Position numbers and translations under genes: made by a program. A stretch of 64,000 nucleotides of DNA, from the NCBI RefSeq assembly GCF_004327335.1, contig NZ_QJUO01000010.1, positions 54,935 to 118,934 of the forward strand, written 5' to 3'. Shown piece by piece: positions 9,284-18,327 of this stretch. The notes under the pieces were generated by a model. It was not told where the DNA came from and did no database searches. It saw only the letters and a list, made by a program, of their open reading frames with translations. The stretch's first letter is position 1. The number at the start of each line of letters is the position of its first letter. This stretch comes from Stutzerimonas kirkiae (GTDB taxonomy: Bacteria; Pseudomonadota; Gammaproteobacteria; Pseudomonadales; Pseudomonadaceae).

Positions 9284-10021
9284 TTATTTGTCCCCGGCTT
9301 CCAGTTGCAGCCAGAGCGGGGGTGCGCCCGCCGCCTTCTCGATGATCGCCAGGCGTGCCGCATGGGCGGCCAGTTCCTGTGCGCTGGCGCGCAGCACCAC
9401 CCCCTTGCCGCGTTCGGCGGGCAGGCGGCGAATCGGCGAAGGCTGGACGCGCCCGCCGCCATCGACCTCCGCACCATCGCCCGCCAGGGACAGGTTGGTC
9501 TGGCCGCCGGTCATGGTCAGGTAGACGTCGGCCAGGATCTCCGCATCGAGCAAGGCGCCGTGCAGGTCGCGGCCCGAGTTGTCCACACCGTAACGCTTGC
9601 ACAGCGCATCGAGGTTGTTGCGCTGGCCCGGGTGGCGCTCGCGTGCCATCAGCAGGGTATCCAGCACAGAACAGTGCTCGGTGATATCGGCGCGGTCCTG
9701 CTGCCCGAGCAGGGCGAACTCGTTGTTGATGAAGCCGATATCGAACGCCGCGTTGTGGATGATCAGTTGTGCGCCCTTGATGAACTCGAAGAATTCATCG
9801 GCCACCTCACGGAAACGCGGCTTGTCCAGCAGGTCCTCGTTGGTGATCCCGTGCACCGCGATGGCGCCCTCGTCCACCTCGCGGTCCGGCTGCAGATAGA
9901 CATGATAATGGCGCCCGGTCAGGCGGCGGCCGATCACCTCGACACAACCGATCTCGATGATCCGGTGGCCATCGCTCACCGGCATGCCGGTGGTTTCGGT
10001 ATCCAGCACTACACTGCGCAT
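9284..10021 (-). CDS. dnaQ: DNA polymerase III epsilon subunit (proofreading 3'-5' exonuclease)
   Basis: This 245-residue protein has the DEDDh exonuclease motifs of DnaQ: ExoI DTETTG with D7 and E9, followed by HRIIEIGC; ExoII IHNAAFDIGF; ExoIII with His and Asp in LHGALLDAEILA. The C-terminal tail binds the alpha polymerase subunit. Role: proofreading in the replicative holoenzyme core. The start lies 18 nt after the rnhA stop on the same strand, indicating an operon. In E. coli dnaQ and rnhA are adjacent but divergent, whereas here they are collinear, as is usual in pseudomonads. Confidence 0.96.
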   Translation of the reverse strand: MRSVVLDTETTGMPVSDGHRIIEIGCVEVIGRRLTGRHYHVYLQPDREVDEGAIAVHGITNEDLLDKPRFREVADEFFEFIKGAQLIIHNAAFDIGFINNEFALLGQQDRADITEHCSVLDTLLMARERHPGQRNNLDALCKRYGVDNSGRDLHGALLDAEILADVYLTMTGGQTNLSLAGDGAEVDGGGRVQPSPIRRLPAERGKGVVLRASAQELAAHAARLAIIEKAAGAPPLWLQLEAGDK

Positions 10022-10039
10022 GCTTGCATTCTCTCCTGA

Positions 10040-10498
10040 CTAGCCCCGGCCCCGGGACTGGCGAATCTCATCGACCCCACGGTTGGCCAGCATGTCCGCA
10101 CGTTCGTTGCCAGGGTGCCCGGTATGGCCGCGCACCCAGCTCCAGGACACCTGGTGACGACCGACCTGCTCATCCAGTTGCTGCCACAGGTCGGCGTTCT
10201 TGACCGGCTGACGGGTCGAAGTCTTCCAGCCGCGTTTCTTCCAGTTCGGCATCCAGTCGTTGATGCCCTGCATCACGTACTGCGAATCCGTCACCAGCCG
10301 CACCTGGCACGAGCGCTTGAGCTCGGCCAGGGAGTGGATCGCCGCCATCAGTTCCATGCGGTTGTTGGTGGTTTCGGCCTCGCCGCCCCAGAGCTCCTTC
10401 TCCACCCCCTTGTAGACCATCAAGGCGCCCCAGCCACCCGGACCGGGATTGCCCTTGCAGGCGCCATCGGTATAGATCACCACCGACTCATCATTCAT
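10040..10498 (-). CDS. rnhA: Ribonuclease HI
   Basis: The 152-residue enzyme has the standard RNase HI length. The four carboxylates are present: D11 in [12 protein letters not shown]49 in RMELMAA, D71 in VTDSQY and D135 in NERAD, with the flexible-loop His H125 in RGHTGHPG. It removes RNA from RNA-DNA hybrids (Okazaki primers, R-loops). It is the middle gene of a methyltransferase-rnhA-dnaQ cluster, 27 nt after the methyltransferase stop. Confidence 0.97.
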   Translation of the reverse strand: MNDESVVIYTDGACKGNPGPGGWGALMVYKGVEKELWGGEAETTNNRMELMAAIHSLAELKRSCQVRLVTDSQYVMQGINDWMPNWKKRGWKTSTRQPVKNADLWQQLDEQVGRHQVSWSWVRGHTGHPGNERADMLANRGVDEIRQSRGRG

Positions 10499-10525
10499 AT
10501 GGACAGCACTACTCCTGGATTCGGC

Positions 10526-11281
10526 TCATTCGGCACTGCGCCGGCTGACCTTGGCCACAGGCATCGGCAGCAACTGCCCCCTGGGCTCGCGGCGATCCTG
10601 GCGCAATGGGCGCATGCCCGCGGTCAGCTTGCGTGCCAGCAGCAGGTAGAAACCACCGAAAGGCACCTGATAGCGTTGCCCCAGATTTTCCAGCGGAGTC
10701 AGGCGCGCCTGCCAGCGGGCCGAAGAAAGCGGCGGACAATAGCACCCGAACAGCCGTTTCTCCAAGCCAAACCCCAACAGGCTCAGCCAGTCCGCGACAC
10801 GTGTCGGGCGGATGCAGCGCGCCTGGCGGAAACCGCCAGCGGCAACCAGCCGGCGAGCCCCCCAGGCGCTCCAGGGGTTCATCCCCAGCACCAGCAGGTG
10901 CCCGCCCGGGCGCACGCTGAAGGCCGCTTCGCGCAACAGCGCATGGGGCGACAGGCTGAAATCCAGGCCATGCTGCACCACCACCACATCGGCGGCATAC
11001 TCGCCCAGCGGCCAGGACTGCTCGTCACAGATGATGTCGGCCCCCTTCAGCGGCGCGCCCAGGCGTACGCAATGCCGGATCGAGCTCGACTCCAGGGCAT
11101 TTTCGGCAAAGGGCGCATAGTGCACCAGGTAACTGCCGAAACAGCGCTCCAGCTCGACCTGCAACAAACGCCGCTCCTGCCCCAGCAACTGCTGCCCGTG
11201 GGGCGTCTCGAACCAGGTGCCTGCGGCATCGACCAGAGACAGCCATTGCGGCTCGGCTTTCAGTCGTGGTGCATCGGTCAT
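10526..11281 (-). CDS. SAM-dependent methyltransferase (class I, unknown substrate)
   Basis: The 251-residue protein resembles the methyltransferase encoded beside rnhA/dnaQ/gloB in many gammaproteobacteria (E. coli YafS-like). Visible class I features are the post-motif I/II region DVVVVQHGLDFSLSPHALLREA, split here as VVVVQHGLDF then SPHALLREA, and the motif III-like RPGGHLLVLGMNPWS. The motif I Gly cluster is degenerate. The start at 11281 follows GAGGA at 8 nt. The longer frame to 11488 adds low-complexity sequence overlapping the gloB promoter region. Substrate unknown. Confidence 0.82.
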   Translation of the reverse strand: MTDAPRLKAEPQWLSLVDAAGTWFETPHGQQLLGQERRLLQVELERCFGSYLVHYAPFAENALESSSIRHCVRLGAPLKGADIICDEQSWPLGEYAADVVVVQHGLDFSLSPHALLREAAFSVRPGGHLLVLGMNPWSAWGARRLVAAGGFRQARCIRPTRVADWLSLLGFGLEKRLFGCYCPPLSSARWQARLTPLENLGQRYQVPFGGFYLLLARKLTAGMRPLRQDRREPRGQLLPMPVAKVSRRSAE

Positions 11282-11516
11282 GCTCGTATCCTCGGAAATA
11301 GAAGCAGCGGCAAGCCCCAAGTTGCAAGCAGGGCGATCATGCCATGCCGTGTCATCCGATTCGATAAAAGCGCTGGGGGCTGGATGAGGACACTGCCTGG
11401 CTGCTGTTTTCTTTCCAGCGCTCTTTTCGCCCGTTGGCCGCGCATGGCGCGTTGAGGTTCGCCACTGCCTTTGCCTGTTAGGATGCACCTTTGTCCATTA
11501 CTTGGCGACCTGGCAT

Positions 11517-12299
11517 ATGTTGCAGATAGAAGCCCTGCCCGCATTCAGCGACAACTACATCTGGCTCCTCGCCGACACCGGTAGCCGCCGCTGCGCGGTG
11601 GTCGACCCGGGCGATGCCGCACCGGTCATGGCCTGGCTGGAACTCAATCGCGGCTGGCGCCTGAGCGACATCCTGATCACCCACCATCACCACGACCATG
11701 TCGGCGGTGTCCCGGCACTGAAAGCCCATTGCGGCGCCAGGGTGCACGGCCCCGCACACGAGGACATCCCGCAACGCGACCATGCCCTGGATGACGGTGC
11801 CAGGCTGCAAGTGCTCGGCCTGCCCCTGCGGGTACTCGCCGTGCCGGGGCATACCCTCGGGCATATCGCCTACTTCCTCGACGACCCCGAGCAGCCGCGC
11901 CTGTTCAGCGGCGACACGCTGTTCGCCGCCGGCTGCGGGCGCCTTTTCGAGGGCACGCCGGAGCAGATGTTCCATTCGCTGTCGCGCCTGGCCACACTGC
12001 CGGAGCGAACGCTGGTCTATTGCGCCCATGAATACACCCTGGGCAACCTGCGCTTCGCCCATGCGGTGGAACCGGGCAACGATGACACCAGCCACCGCCT
12101 GGAACAGGTCATTCGTTTGCGCGAGCAAGGGCGGATCACCCTGCCCTCCAGCATCGCGCTGGAGAAAGCCACCAACCCCTTCCTGCGCACCGGGGAAGCG
12201 GAGATAAGGCAGGCTTGCCTGCAACGCAACCCCTTGCTGGGCAACCCCTGCCCCGAACAGGTATTCGCCGTGCTGCGCGCCTGGAAGGATGGTTTCTAA
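11517..12299 (+). CDS. gloB: Hydroxyacylglutathione hydrolase (glyoxalase II)
   Basis: This 260-residue metallo-beta-lactamase-fold enzyme has the signature THHHHDH (55-61), which supplies H56, H58, D60 and H61 as binuclear metal ligands. [17 protein letters not shown] and [14 protein letters not shown] are typical glyoxalase II motifs. It hydrolyses S-D-lactoylglutathione to D-lactate and glutathione, completing methylglyoxal detoxification. The start [16 protein letters not shown] matches the family N-terminus. The gene is divergent from the methyltransferase gene. Confidence 0.96.
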   Translation: MLQIEALPAFSDNYIWLLADTGSRRCAVVDPGDAAPVMAWLELNRGWRLSDILITHHHHDHVGGVPALKAHCGARVHGPAHEDIPQRDHALDDGARLQVLGLPLRVLAVPGHTLGHIAYFLDDPEQPRLFSGDTLFAAGCGRLFEGTPEQMFHSLSRLATLPERTLVYCAHEYTLGNLRFAHAVEPGNDDTSHRLEQVIRLREQGRITLPSSIALEKATNPFLRTGEAEIRQACLQRNPLLGNPCPEQVFAVLRAWKDGF

Positions 12300-12448
12300 A
12301 GCGCCTTGCCCAAGGATAGTTGTAACTTGTGGCTTCTCCCGTTCAACTGGCGTCGTCGGCAGGATAAGCTAGCGCCCCATGGAGGAGCGTCGCGACCCGA
12401 CCCGCCTCATACCAGCGATATTCCAGACCCTCTGCCTTCGGTAGTCCT

Positions 12449-14374
12449 ATGCGCGGCCGCTTTTCCAGTTTCAGCTTCTGCCTGCTCCTTTCCTTCCTGC
12501 TCGCTGGAGCCTGCCAGGCCGCCAGCCTGGCTCAACAACGCCAGTACTACGATGAAGCCAAGCAGGCCCTGGCCAAAGGCGACAGTGCGCCCTACAAGCG
12601 CCATGCCGGCGCCCTGCGTGGCTACCCGCTGGAACCGTACCTTGCCTATGACGAGCTGACCGCACGCCTGAAGACCGCCAGCAACGAAGAAGTCTCGACC
12701 TTTCTTGAACGGCATGGCGACCTGCCACAGATCAACTGGATGAAACTGCGCTGGTTGCGCCTGCTGGCGGCGCGCGGCGAGTGGCCACTGTTCGTCAGGT
12801 ATTACGACCAGGGCATGAACTTCACCGAACTGGACTGCCTGTTCGGCCAGTATCAACTGAGCCATGGCCAGGAGCAGGCCGGCAACCAGACCGCAGAGCG
12901 TCTGTGGCTGGTGGGCAAGTCGCAGCCGAACAGCTGCGACCCGCTGTTCGAGCGTTGGGAGGCCGCCGGCCTGCTGACCGAGGACAAGCGTTGGCGCCGG
13001 GCCAGGCTGGCGGTCGAAAGCGGCAATTACAGTTTCGCCACCTTCCTCGGCAAGAAAATGCCGAGGCTAGAGGACCAGGTGAAGCTGCTGGTCGATGTCG
13101 CACAGAAGCCGCAGTTGCTCAACCAGCCGGCGCGCTTCACGCCCGCCACACCGCAGATGGCCGAGATCGTTTCGCTCGGCCTGCGCCGCCTGGCACGCCA
13201 GGACCCGGAAAAGGCCCTCGGCCTGCTGCAGGACTATGCGCGCCGCTTCGCCTTCACGGATGAGGAAAAAGTCGCCATCGCCCGTCAGGTCGGCCTCACG
13301 CTGGCCCGCCGGTTCGATAACCGGGCCCTCCAGGTCATGGCTGACTACGACCCGAACCTGCGCGACAATACCGTCAGCGAATGGCGTGCCCGGCTATTGC
13401 TGCGCCAAGGCGAATGGCAACAGGCCCACGCACTGATCAATCGTTTCCCGACGGAACTGGCCGACAGCAACCGCTGGCGCTACTGGAAAGCCCGCAGCCT
13501 GCAGTTGGCCCGGGCCAGCGAGGAGCAGGTGCGCAAACTCTACCAACCGGTCGCCGGGGAACGTGACTTCTACGGGTTCCTCGCGGCGGACCGTATCCAG
13601 GCGCCCTACAAGTTCAACCACCAGCCGCTGAAAATCGACGCCGCGACACGCCAGAAAGTCCGCGCCACGGCCGGTATCCAGCGCGCCCTGGAGTTCCACG
13701 CGCGCGGCCAGATCGTCGATGGTCGCCGTGAGTGGTATCACGCCAGCCGCCAGTTCGATCGTGACGAACTGGTCGCCCAGGCCCGCCTGGCCTACGACAT
13801 GCAGTGGTATTTCCCGGCGATCCGCACCATCACCCAGGCGCAGTACTGGGACGACCTGGACATACGCTTTCCCATGGCCTATCGCAGCCAGTTGCTGCAG
13901 GCCGCGAAAGTGCGTGACATCCATCCCAGTTGGGTGTTCGCCGTGACCCGCCAGGAAAGCGCATTCATGGTCGATGCCCGTTCCCATGTCGGTGCCACCG
14001 GCCTTATGCAACTGATGCCGGCGACCGCCAAGGAAACCGCCAAACGCTTCGACATTCCGCTCGCCTCGCAGCAGCAGGTGCTCAACCCGGCGACCAACAT
14101 CCAACTGGGCGCCGCCTACCTGAGCCAGATCTACAATCAGTTCAATGGCAACCGGGTCCTCGCGACGGCCGCCTACAACGCCGGCCCTGGCCGGGTGCGG
14201 CAATGGCTGAAGGATGCCGAACACCTGTCGTTCGATGTCTGGGTGGAGAACATCCCCTTCGACGAAACCCGCCAGTATGTGCAGAACGTACTGACCTACT
14301 CGGTCATCTATGGCCAGAAACTCAATACACCGCAACCACTGATCGAGTGGCACGAGCGCTACTACGAACGCTGA
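12449..14374 (+). CDS. slt: Soluble lytic murein transglycosylase (Slt70 family)
   Basis: The 641-residue precursor starts with a signal peptide (1-24, LLAGACQA end). A long alpha-helical superhelix (about 25-460) forms the doughnut of Slt70. The C-terminal catalytic domain has the nucleophile E503 in TRQESAF, then GATGLMQLMPATA and TAAYNAGPGRV. It is a periplasmic exo-acting enzyme in murein turnover. In E. coli gloB is followed by mltD rather than slt; this neighbourhood is therefore different. A hairpin follows the stop. Confidence 0.93.
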   Translation: MRGRFSSFSFCLLLSFLLAGACQAASLAQQRQYYDEAKQALAKGDSAPYKRHAGALRGYPLEPYLAYDELTARLKTASNEEVSTFLERHGDLPQINWMKLRWLRLLAARGEWPLFVRYYDQGMNFTELDCLFGQYQLSHGQEQAGNQTAERLWLVGKSQPNSCDPLFERWEAAGLLTEDKRWRRARLAVESGNYSFATFLGKKMPRLEDQVKLLVDVAQKPQLLNQPARFTPATPQMAEIVSLGLRRLARQDPEKALGLLQDYARRFAFTDEEKVAIARQVGLTLARRFDNRALQVMADYDPNLRDNTVSEWRARLLLRQGEWQQAHALINRFPTELADSNRWRYWKARSLQLARASEEQVRKLYQPVAGERDFYGFLAADRIQAPYKFNHQPLKIDAATRQKVRATAGIQRALEFHARGQIVDGRREWYHASRQFDRDELVAQARLAYDMQWYFPAIRTITQAQYWDDLDIRFPMAYRSQLLQAAKVRDIHPSWVFAVTRQESAFMVDARSHVGATGLMQLMPATAKETAKRFDIPLASQQQVLNPATNIQLGAAYLSQIYNQFNGNRVLATAAYNAGPGRVRQWLKDAEHLSFDVWVENIPFDETRQYVQNVLTYSVIYGQKLNTPQPLIEWHERYYER

Positions 14375-14384
14375 TCCCGTAACA

Positions 14385-14428
14385 GCGGGCTGGCTTTGCG
14401 CCCATGAAAGCTTCGCGGGCCAGCCCGC
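14385..14428 (+). terminator. Hairpin downstream of slt
   Basis: GCGGGCTGGC (14385-14394) is perfectly complementary to GCCAGCCCGC (14419-14428). It begins 11 nt after the slt stop. There is no strong T tract, so termination strength is uncertain. The ATG at 14404 falls inside the loop, which argues against it being the start of the next gene. Confidence 0.5.
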
Positions 14429-14475
14429 CCCATGGTCAGGGGAATGACTCTATCAATCCATCGGATGCAGCCATT

Positions 14476-15201
14476 TTGACAAAAGCCGTTCTGGGCCTCG
14501 ACGGCGAACTCCTGTGCAGCGGCTGGCCACCACAGGCGGCGCTGGAGCGCCACTTTCATCTGCTGGCCTTGCCGCCAGGGGACGCCAACGGCGTCGCGGG
14601 CCTCTGCGGACATATACACGGCCCTGCGGCAACAGTGGATACGCGAGCGGGCAGCCTATATCCACAGGCCGTCATCGGCCACCTGGCCCTGGCGCCCTGC
14701 CGCGACAGCTTCTTCACCCGCGCCTTCGCCCTCGCCGATTGGCAGGCAATGCTTGCCGACGGCCTTGGCGAGCGCACCCTGACAGACTTCCATGCGCGCT
14801 ACAAATACCTGCTGCTCGCCTATGACCCGCAGGGCTACAAGTCGCTCGGCCAGTTGCTCGGGCGGCCTGCCGAGCGGCCTCTCGAACAGCGCCGCAAACG
14901 CTATATCCAGGGGCTCATGGCAAGCCTGGGCAAGCCCCCCGAGCATGGCCGCCAACTGAATGCGCTGCTGCACGTCGCCGGCTACCTGAAGCATCGCCTG
15001 AGCGTGGAAGAACAACGGAGCTGGCAAGCCCTGCTGGAGGACTACCGTTTGCGCAAACGACCATTGGCGGCCCCGCTGGAGCTGCTGCGAGCGTACTTCC
15101 AGCGCTATCCCGATAGCTATATTCAGCGCCAGGCCTACCTGTGCCCCTATCCACCAGTGCTCGCCGAAACGACGGGCTGGGACCACTTTCCATGCAATTG
15201 A
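14476..15201 (+). CDS. YbgA-like protein (DUF1722) with eroded N-terminal DUF523-like region
   Basis: The C-terminal ~165 residues are a clear DUF1722 domain: DFHARYKYLLLAYDPQGYK, then LHVAGYLKHRLSVEEQ, and LELLRAYFQRYPDSYI. In many bacteria this domain follows DUF523, or stands alone as in E. coli YbgA, and is encoded beside phrB, exactly as here. The start is uncertain. TTG 14476 is in frame and outside the slt terminator. ATG 14404 would add 24 residues but lies in that hairpin. Residues upstream of DUF1722 (VLGLDGELLCSGWP, then HFHLLALPP) look like a shortened DUF523 that has lost its conserved Cys motifs. The 3' end overlaps phrB by 10 nt, indicating translational coupling. Function unknown. 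Confidence 0.7.
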   Translation: MTKAVLGLDGELLCSGWPPQAALERHFHLLALPPGDANGVAGLCGHIHGPAATVDTRAGSLYPQAVIGHLALAPCRDSFFTRAFALADWQAMLADGLGERTLTDFHARYKYLLLAYDPQGYKSLGQLLGRPAERPLEQRRKRYIQGLMASLGKPPEHGRQLNALLHVAGYLKHRLSVEEQRSWQALLEDYRLRKRPLAAPLELLRAYFQRYPDSYIQRQAYLCPYPPVLAETTGWDHFPCN

Positions 15202-16604
15202 TCTGGCTGCGTAGCGACCTGCGCGTACACGACAACAGCGCACTGCATGCCGCCATGCGCGACGGCCCGACCGTCGCCCTGTACCTGCTCACCCCCGGCC
15301 AGTGGCGGCAGCACGACGATGCCCCATGCAAGGTGGATTTCTGGCTGCGCAACCTGGCGCGGCTACGCGATGAGCTGCAGCGCTTGAACGTGCCCCTGCT
15401 GGTGCGCCAGTGCGACGACTGGTCCGCCGTGCCGGAGCTGCTTGGCCGCCTGTGCCATGAGCAGCGTATCGACACCGTGCACATCAACGATGAGTACGGC
15501 ATCAACGAGCAGCGCCGCGACCAGGCCACGGCGACACGGCTTGCCGCCGATGGCGTGGCGCTGCAACGCCACCTCGACCAGTTGCTGTTCCAGCCCGGCA
15601 GCCTGTTGACCCGCACCGGGGACTATTACAAGGTCTACAGCCAGTTCCGCGCCCTGTGCCTGCAGCACCTGCGCGCGGCGCCCCCGGTGCCCAGGGGGCG
15701 CCCGGCGGCCCAGGCGCCGCTGTCCATCGCCAGCGATACGATTGCCGATCCGCTGCCAGGCTGTCAGCCGCCGGCAGACAGCCTGCGCAGCCACTGGCCC
15801 GCTGGTGAGCCGGCCGCCCTGGAGGCACTGACGCGCTTCGCCGACGAGGCCATGGAGGATTACGCCGAACGCCGCGACATTCCCGCCGAGCCGGGCACCA
15901 GCCGGCTCTCCCCCTACCTGGCGGCTGGCGTGCTGTCGCCCCGCCAATGCCTGCATGCCGCACTGACCTGCAACCAGGGCGAGTTCGATACAGGCAACAG
16001 CGGTGCCACCACCTGGATCAACGAGCTGCTCTGGCGCGAATTCTACAAGCACATCCTGGTCGGCTATCCGAGAGTCTCGCGCCATCGCGCCTTCCGCCCA
16101 CAGACGGAAGCCCTGCCCTGGCGCGATGCGCCGCAGGAACTGCTGGCCTGGCAACAGGGCCGCACCGGACTGCCGATCATCGACGCCGCCATGCGCCAAT
16201 TGCAGGCCACCGGCTGGATGCACAATCGCCTGCGCATGCTGGTGGCGATGTTCCTCAGCAAGAACCTGCTGATCGACTGGCGCGAAGGCGAGCGCTTCTT
16301 CATGCGTCATCTGATCGACGGCGACCTGGCCGCCAATAACGGCGGCTGGCAATGGTCCGCCTCCACCGGTACGGATGCGGTGCCCTATTTCCGCCTGTTC
16401 AATCCAATCACCCAATCGCAGCGCTTCGACCCCAAGGGGCGCTTCATCCGCCACTGGCTGCCGGAGCTGGCCGGCCTCGACGACAAGGCGATCCATGCGC
16501 CGCCGGCCAGCGACCTGTTCAACCCCATCGACTATCCAACGCCGATCGTCGACCTGGCCGCCAGCCGCGAACGGGCCCTGGCCGCCTTCCGCGATCTGGC
16601 GTGA
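15192..16604 (+). CDS. phrB: Deoxyribodipyrimidine photolyase (CPD class I)
   Basis: The 470-residue flavoprotein starts MQLIWLRSDLRVHDN, the photolyase antenna-domain N-terminus. The FAD/DNA-binding region shows WINELLWREFYKHIL, TGLPIIDAAMRQL, GWMHNRLRMLVAMFLSK and NNGGWQWSASTGTDA, all canonical. It repairs cyclobutane pyrimidine dimers using blue light with FADH- and an antenna chromophore. The upstream ATG at 15141 is rejected because the conserved start is at 15192, overlapping the stop of the ybgA-like gene. Confidence 0.96.
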   Translation: MQLIWLRSDLRVHDNSALHAAMRDGPTVALYLLTPGQWRQHDDAPCKVDFWLRNLARLRDELQRLNVPLLVRQCDDWSAVPELLGRLCHEQRIDTVHINDEYGINEQRRDQATATRLAADGVALQRHLDQLLFQPGSLLTRTGDYYKVYSQFRALCLQHLRAAPPVPRGRPAAQAPLSIASDTIADPLPGCQPPADSLRSHWPAGEPAALEALTRFADEAMEDYAERRDIPAEPGTSRLSPYLAAGVLSPRQCLHAALTCNQGEFDTGNSGATTWINELLWREFYKHILVGYPRVSRHRAFRPQTEALPWRDAPQELLAWQQGRTGLPIIDAAMRQLQATGWMHNRLRMLVAMFLSKNLLIDWREGERFFMRHLIDGDLAANNGGWQWSASTGTDAVPYFRLFNPITQSQRFDPKGRFIRHWLPELAGLDDKAIHAPPASDLFNPIDYPTPIVDLAASRERALAAFRDLA

Positions 16605-16677
16605 CGGGAGCAGCTTGAAGCTTGAACCTGTACGAAATCCTCACTTCCAGCTTATGGATTCCAGCCACCAGTCGCTC

Positions 16678-17994
16678 CTACAGCACCATCGCGGCCACCC
16701 AGCCGAATACCAGCAGTGGCAGGTTGTAGTGCAGGAAGGTCGGCACCACCGTGTCCCAGATATGGCTGTGCTGGCCATCGACATTCAGCCCCGCAGTCGG
16801 TCCGAGGGTCGAGTCGGAAGCTGGCGAGCCGGCATCGCCGATGGCGCCGGCAGCCCCCACCAGGCTGACGATGGCCAGGGTGCTGAAACCAAGCTCGGCA
16901 CTCAGCGGCACGAAGATCGCGGCAATGATCGGCACCGTGGAAAAGGACGAGCCGATACCCATGGTCACCAGCAGCCCCACCAGCAGCATCAGCAACGCGC
17001 CGATGGCCTGACTGTTGCCGATCCAGTCGACCGAGGCGTCGACCAGCGTCTTGACCTGCCCGGTCTCGCGGATGACCTCGGCGAAGCCGGATGAAGCGAT
17101 CATGATGAAACCGATCATCGCCATCATCTTCATGCCTTCGGTGAACAGGTCATCCGCCTCGCGCCAGCGCACCACGCCGGAAGCGGAAAACAGCACGAAG
17201 CCCACCAGCGCGCCGATGATCATCGAATCCAGCCAGAGCTGGATGATAAAGGCCGAGGCGATGGCCACCAGCGCGACCAGCAGCGTCAAGGGGGTATAGC
17301 TGACTTTCTGCGTAGAGCCGCTTTCCAGCCGGTCGAGTTCGTAGACCCGGGGCTTGCGGTAACTGACGAAGGCGATCAGCAGGCCCGCCGCCATGCCCAG
17401 CGCGGGAATCAGCATGGCCTCGGTGACATTGATGCCCGTCACATCGACCCCGCTGCGGGTGATGTTCGCCATCAGGATCTCATTGAGGAAGATATTGCCG
17501 AAGCCCACCGGCAGGAACATATAGGGCGTGATCAGCCCGAAGGTCAGCACACAGGCGATCAGGCGCCGGTCGATCTGCAACGTGCTCAGCACGAACAGCA
17601 GCGGCGGTACCAGCAGCGGGATAAAGGCAATATGGATAGGCAGGATGTTCTGCGAGGCAATCGCCACCGCCAGCAGCAGCCCGATCATTATCCACTTCAG
17701 CGCTCCGCCGCCATGCGCTTCCTGCCGGCCAACCATGGCCAGCGCCTTGTCGGCCAGCACATGGGCCAGCCCGGACTTGGCGATGGCGACCGCAAAGGCC
17801 CCCAGCAGCGCATAGGACAGCGCCACGGTGGCACCGCCACCCAGCCCCTTGTTGAAGGCTGCCAGGGTAGCCTCCACACCAAGCCCGCCAAGCAGGCCGC
17901 CACTCAGCGCACCCACGATCAGAGCGATCACCACATGCACACGGCACAAGGAAAGCACCAGCATGATGCCGACCGCCGCCACCACTGCGTTCAT
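16678..17994 (-). CDS. Na+/H+ antiporter family membrane protein
   Basis: The 438-residue protein is almost entirely hydrophobic, with around 11-12 predicted membrane segments. It begins MNAVVAAVGIMLVLSLCRVH. Segments such as FGNIFLNEILMANI, GSSFSTVPIIAAIFVP and GDAGSPASDSTLGPT match the Na+/H+ antiporter family related to NhaC and YuiF. Likely role is sodium or proton-coupled transport at the inner membrane, but organic-acid or amino-acid exchange is also known in related carriers. It is convergent with phrB and divergent from the next chemoreceptor. Confidence 0.8.
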   Translation of the reverse strand: MNAVVAAVGIMLVLSLCRVHVVIALIVGALSGGLLGGLGVEATLAAFNKGLGGGATVALSYALLGAFAVAIAKSGLAHVLADKALAMVGRQEAHGGGALKWIMIGLLLAVAIASQNILPIHIAFIPLLVPPLLFVLSTLQIDRRLIACVLTFGLITPYMFLPVGFGNIFLNEILMANITRSGVDVTGINVTEAMLIPALGMAAGLLIAFVSYRKPRVYELDRLESGSTQKVSYTPLTLLVALVAIASAFIIQLWLDSMIIGALVGFVLFSASGVVRWREADDLFTEGMKMMAMIGFIMIASSGFAEVIRETGQVKTLVDASVDWIGNSQAIGALLMLLVGLLVTMGIGSSFSTVPIIAAIFVPLSAELGFSTLAIVSLVGAAGAIGDAGSPASDSTLGPTAGLNVDGQHSHIWDTVVPTFLHYNLPLLVFGWVAAMVL

Positions 17995-18327
17995 TCGAAC
18001 CTACCCGCCAGGAGTTGAAAAAGCCGCGTACTGTGCAGCAAGCCCCGGCGCAAGTCAAAAACGCCAAGAGCCGGCAAAGGCCCGCAGGAGCCGTGGCGGC
18101 TTTCGGCCGGCTTGCAGCGCTCGTAGCGAAGGGCACCCGGCATACAGATTGGCGCGGACATGCCGATAACCGTTCCGGTGGTACGGGAAAGGCCCGATAT
18201 AGAGCCTGCTCCGAAAGGATGGGATGGCAATGGCCCGCCGATCTCCGACAATACCTCCGCCAGCGAATCTATTGATGATTCGGCACGATCATAAAAACGA
18301 AAAGATATTCACCCCTGGAGCTAAACA
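17995..18327. other. 333-bp divergent intergenic region
   Basis: This lies between the antiporter gene and the second chemoreceptor gene. Besides the sigma-28-like site at 18143-18169 and the chemoreceptor ribosome-binding site (GGAG at 18317-18320), I see no convincing gene. An 86-codon frame from 18015 has no recognisable features. Confidence 0.5.
18143..18169 (+). promoter_or_regulatory. Candidate sigma-28 (FliA) promoter upstream of second chemoreceptor
   Basis: TACA (18143-18146), exactly 15 nt, then a perfect GCCGATAA (18162-18169) matches the flagellar consensus at 11 of 12 positions. It lies about 160 nt upstream of the chemoreceptor start at 18328. Confidence 0.55.

Noticed and set aside
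14404..14475. ATG 14404 as start of the ybgA-like gene
   Set aside because: The codon is in the loop of the hairpin following slt, and the first 24 residues have no family similarity. A start at TTG 14476 or later is preferred, without certainty.
18015..18275. 86-codon frame in the antiporter-MCP intergenic region
   Set aside because: No ribosome-binding site or recognisable protein features, and it overlaps the sigma-28 promoter candidate.
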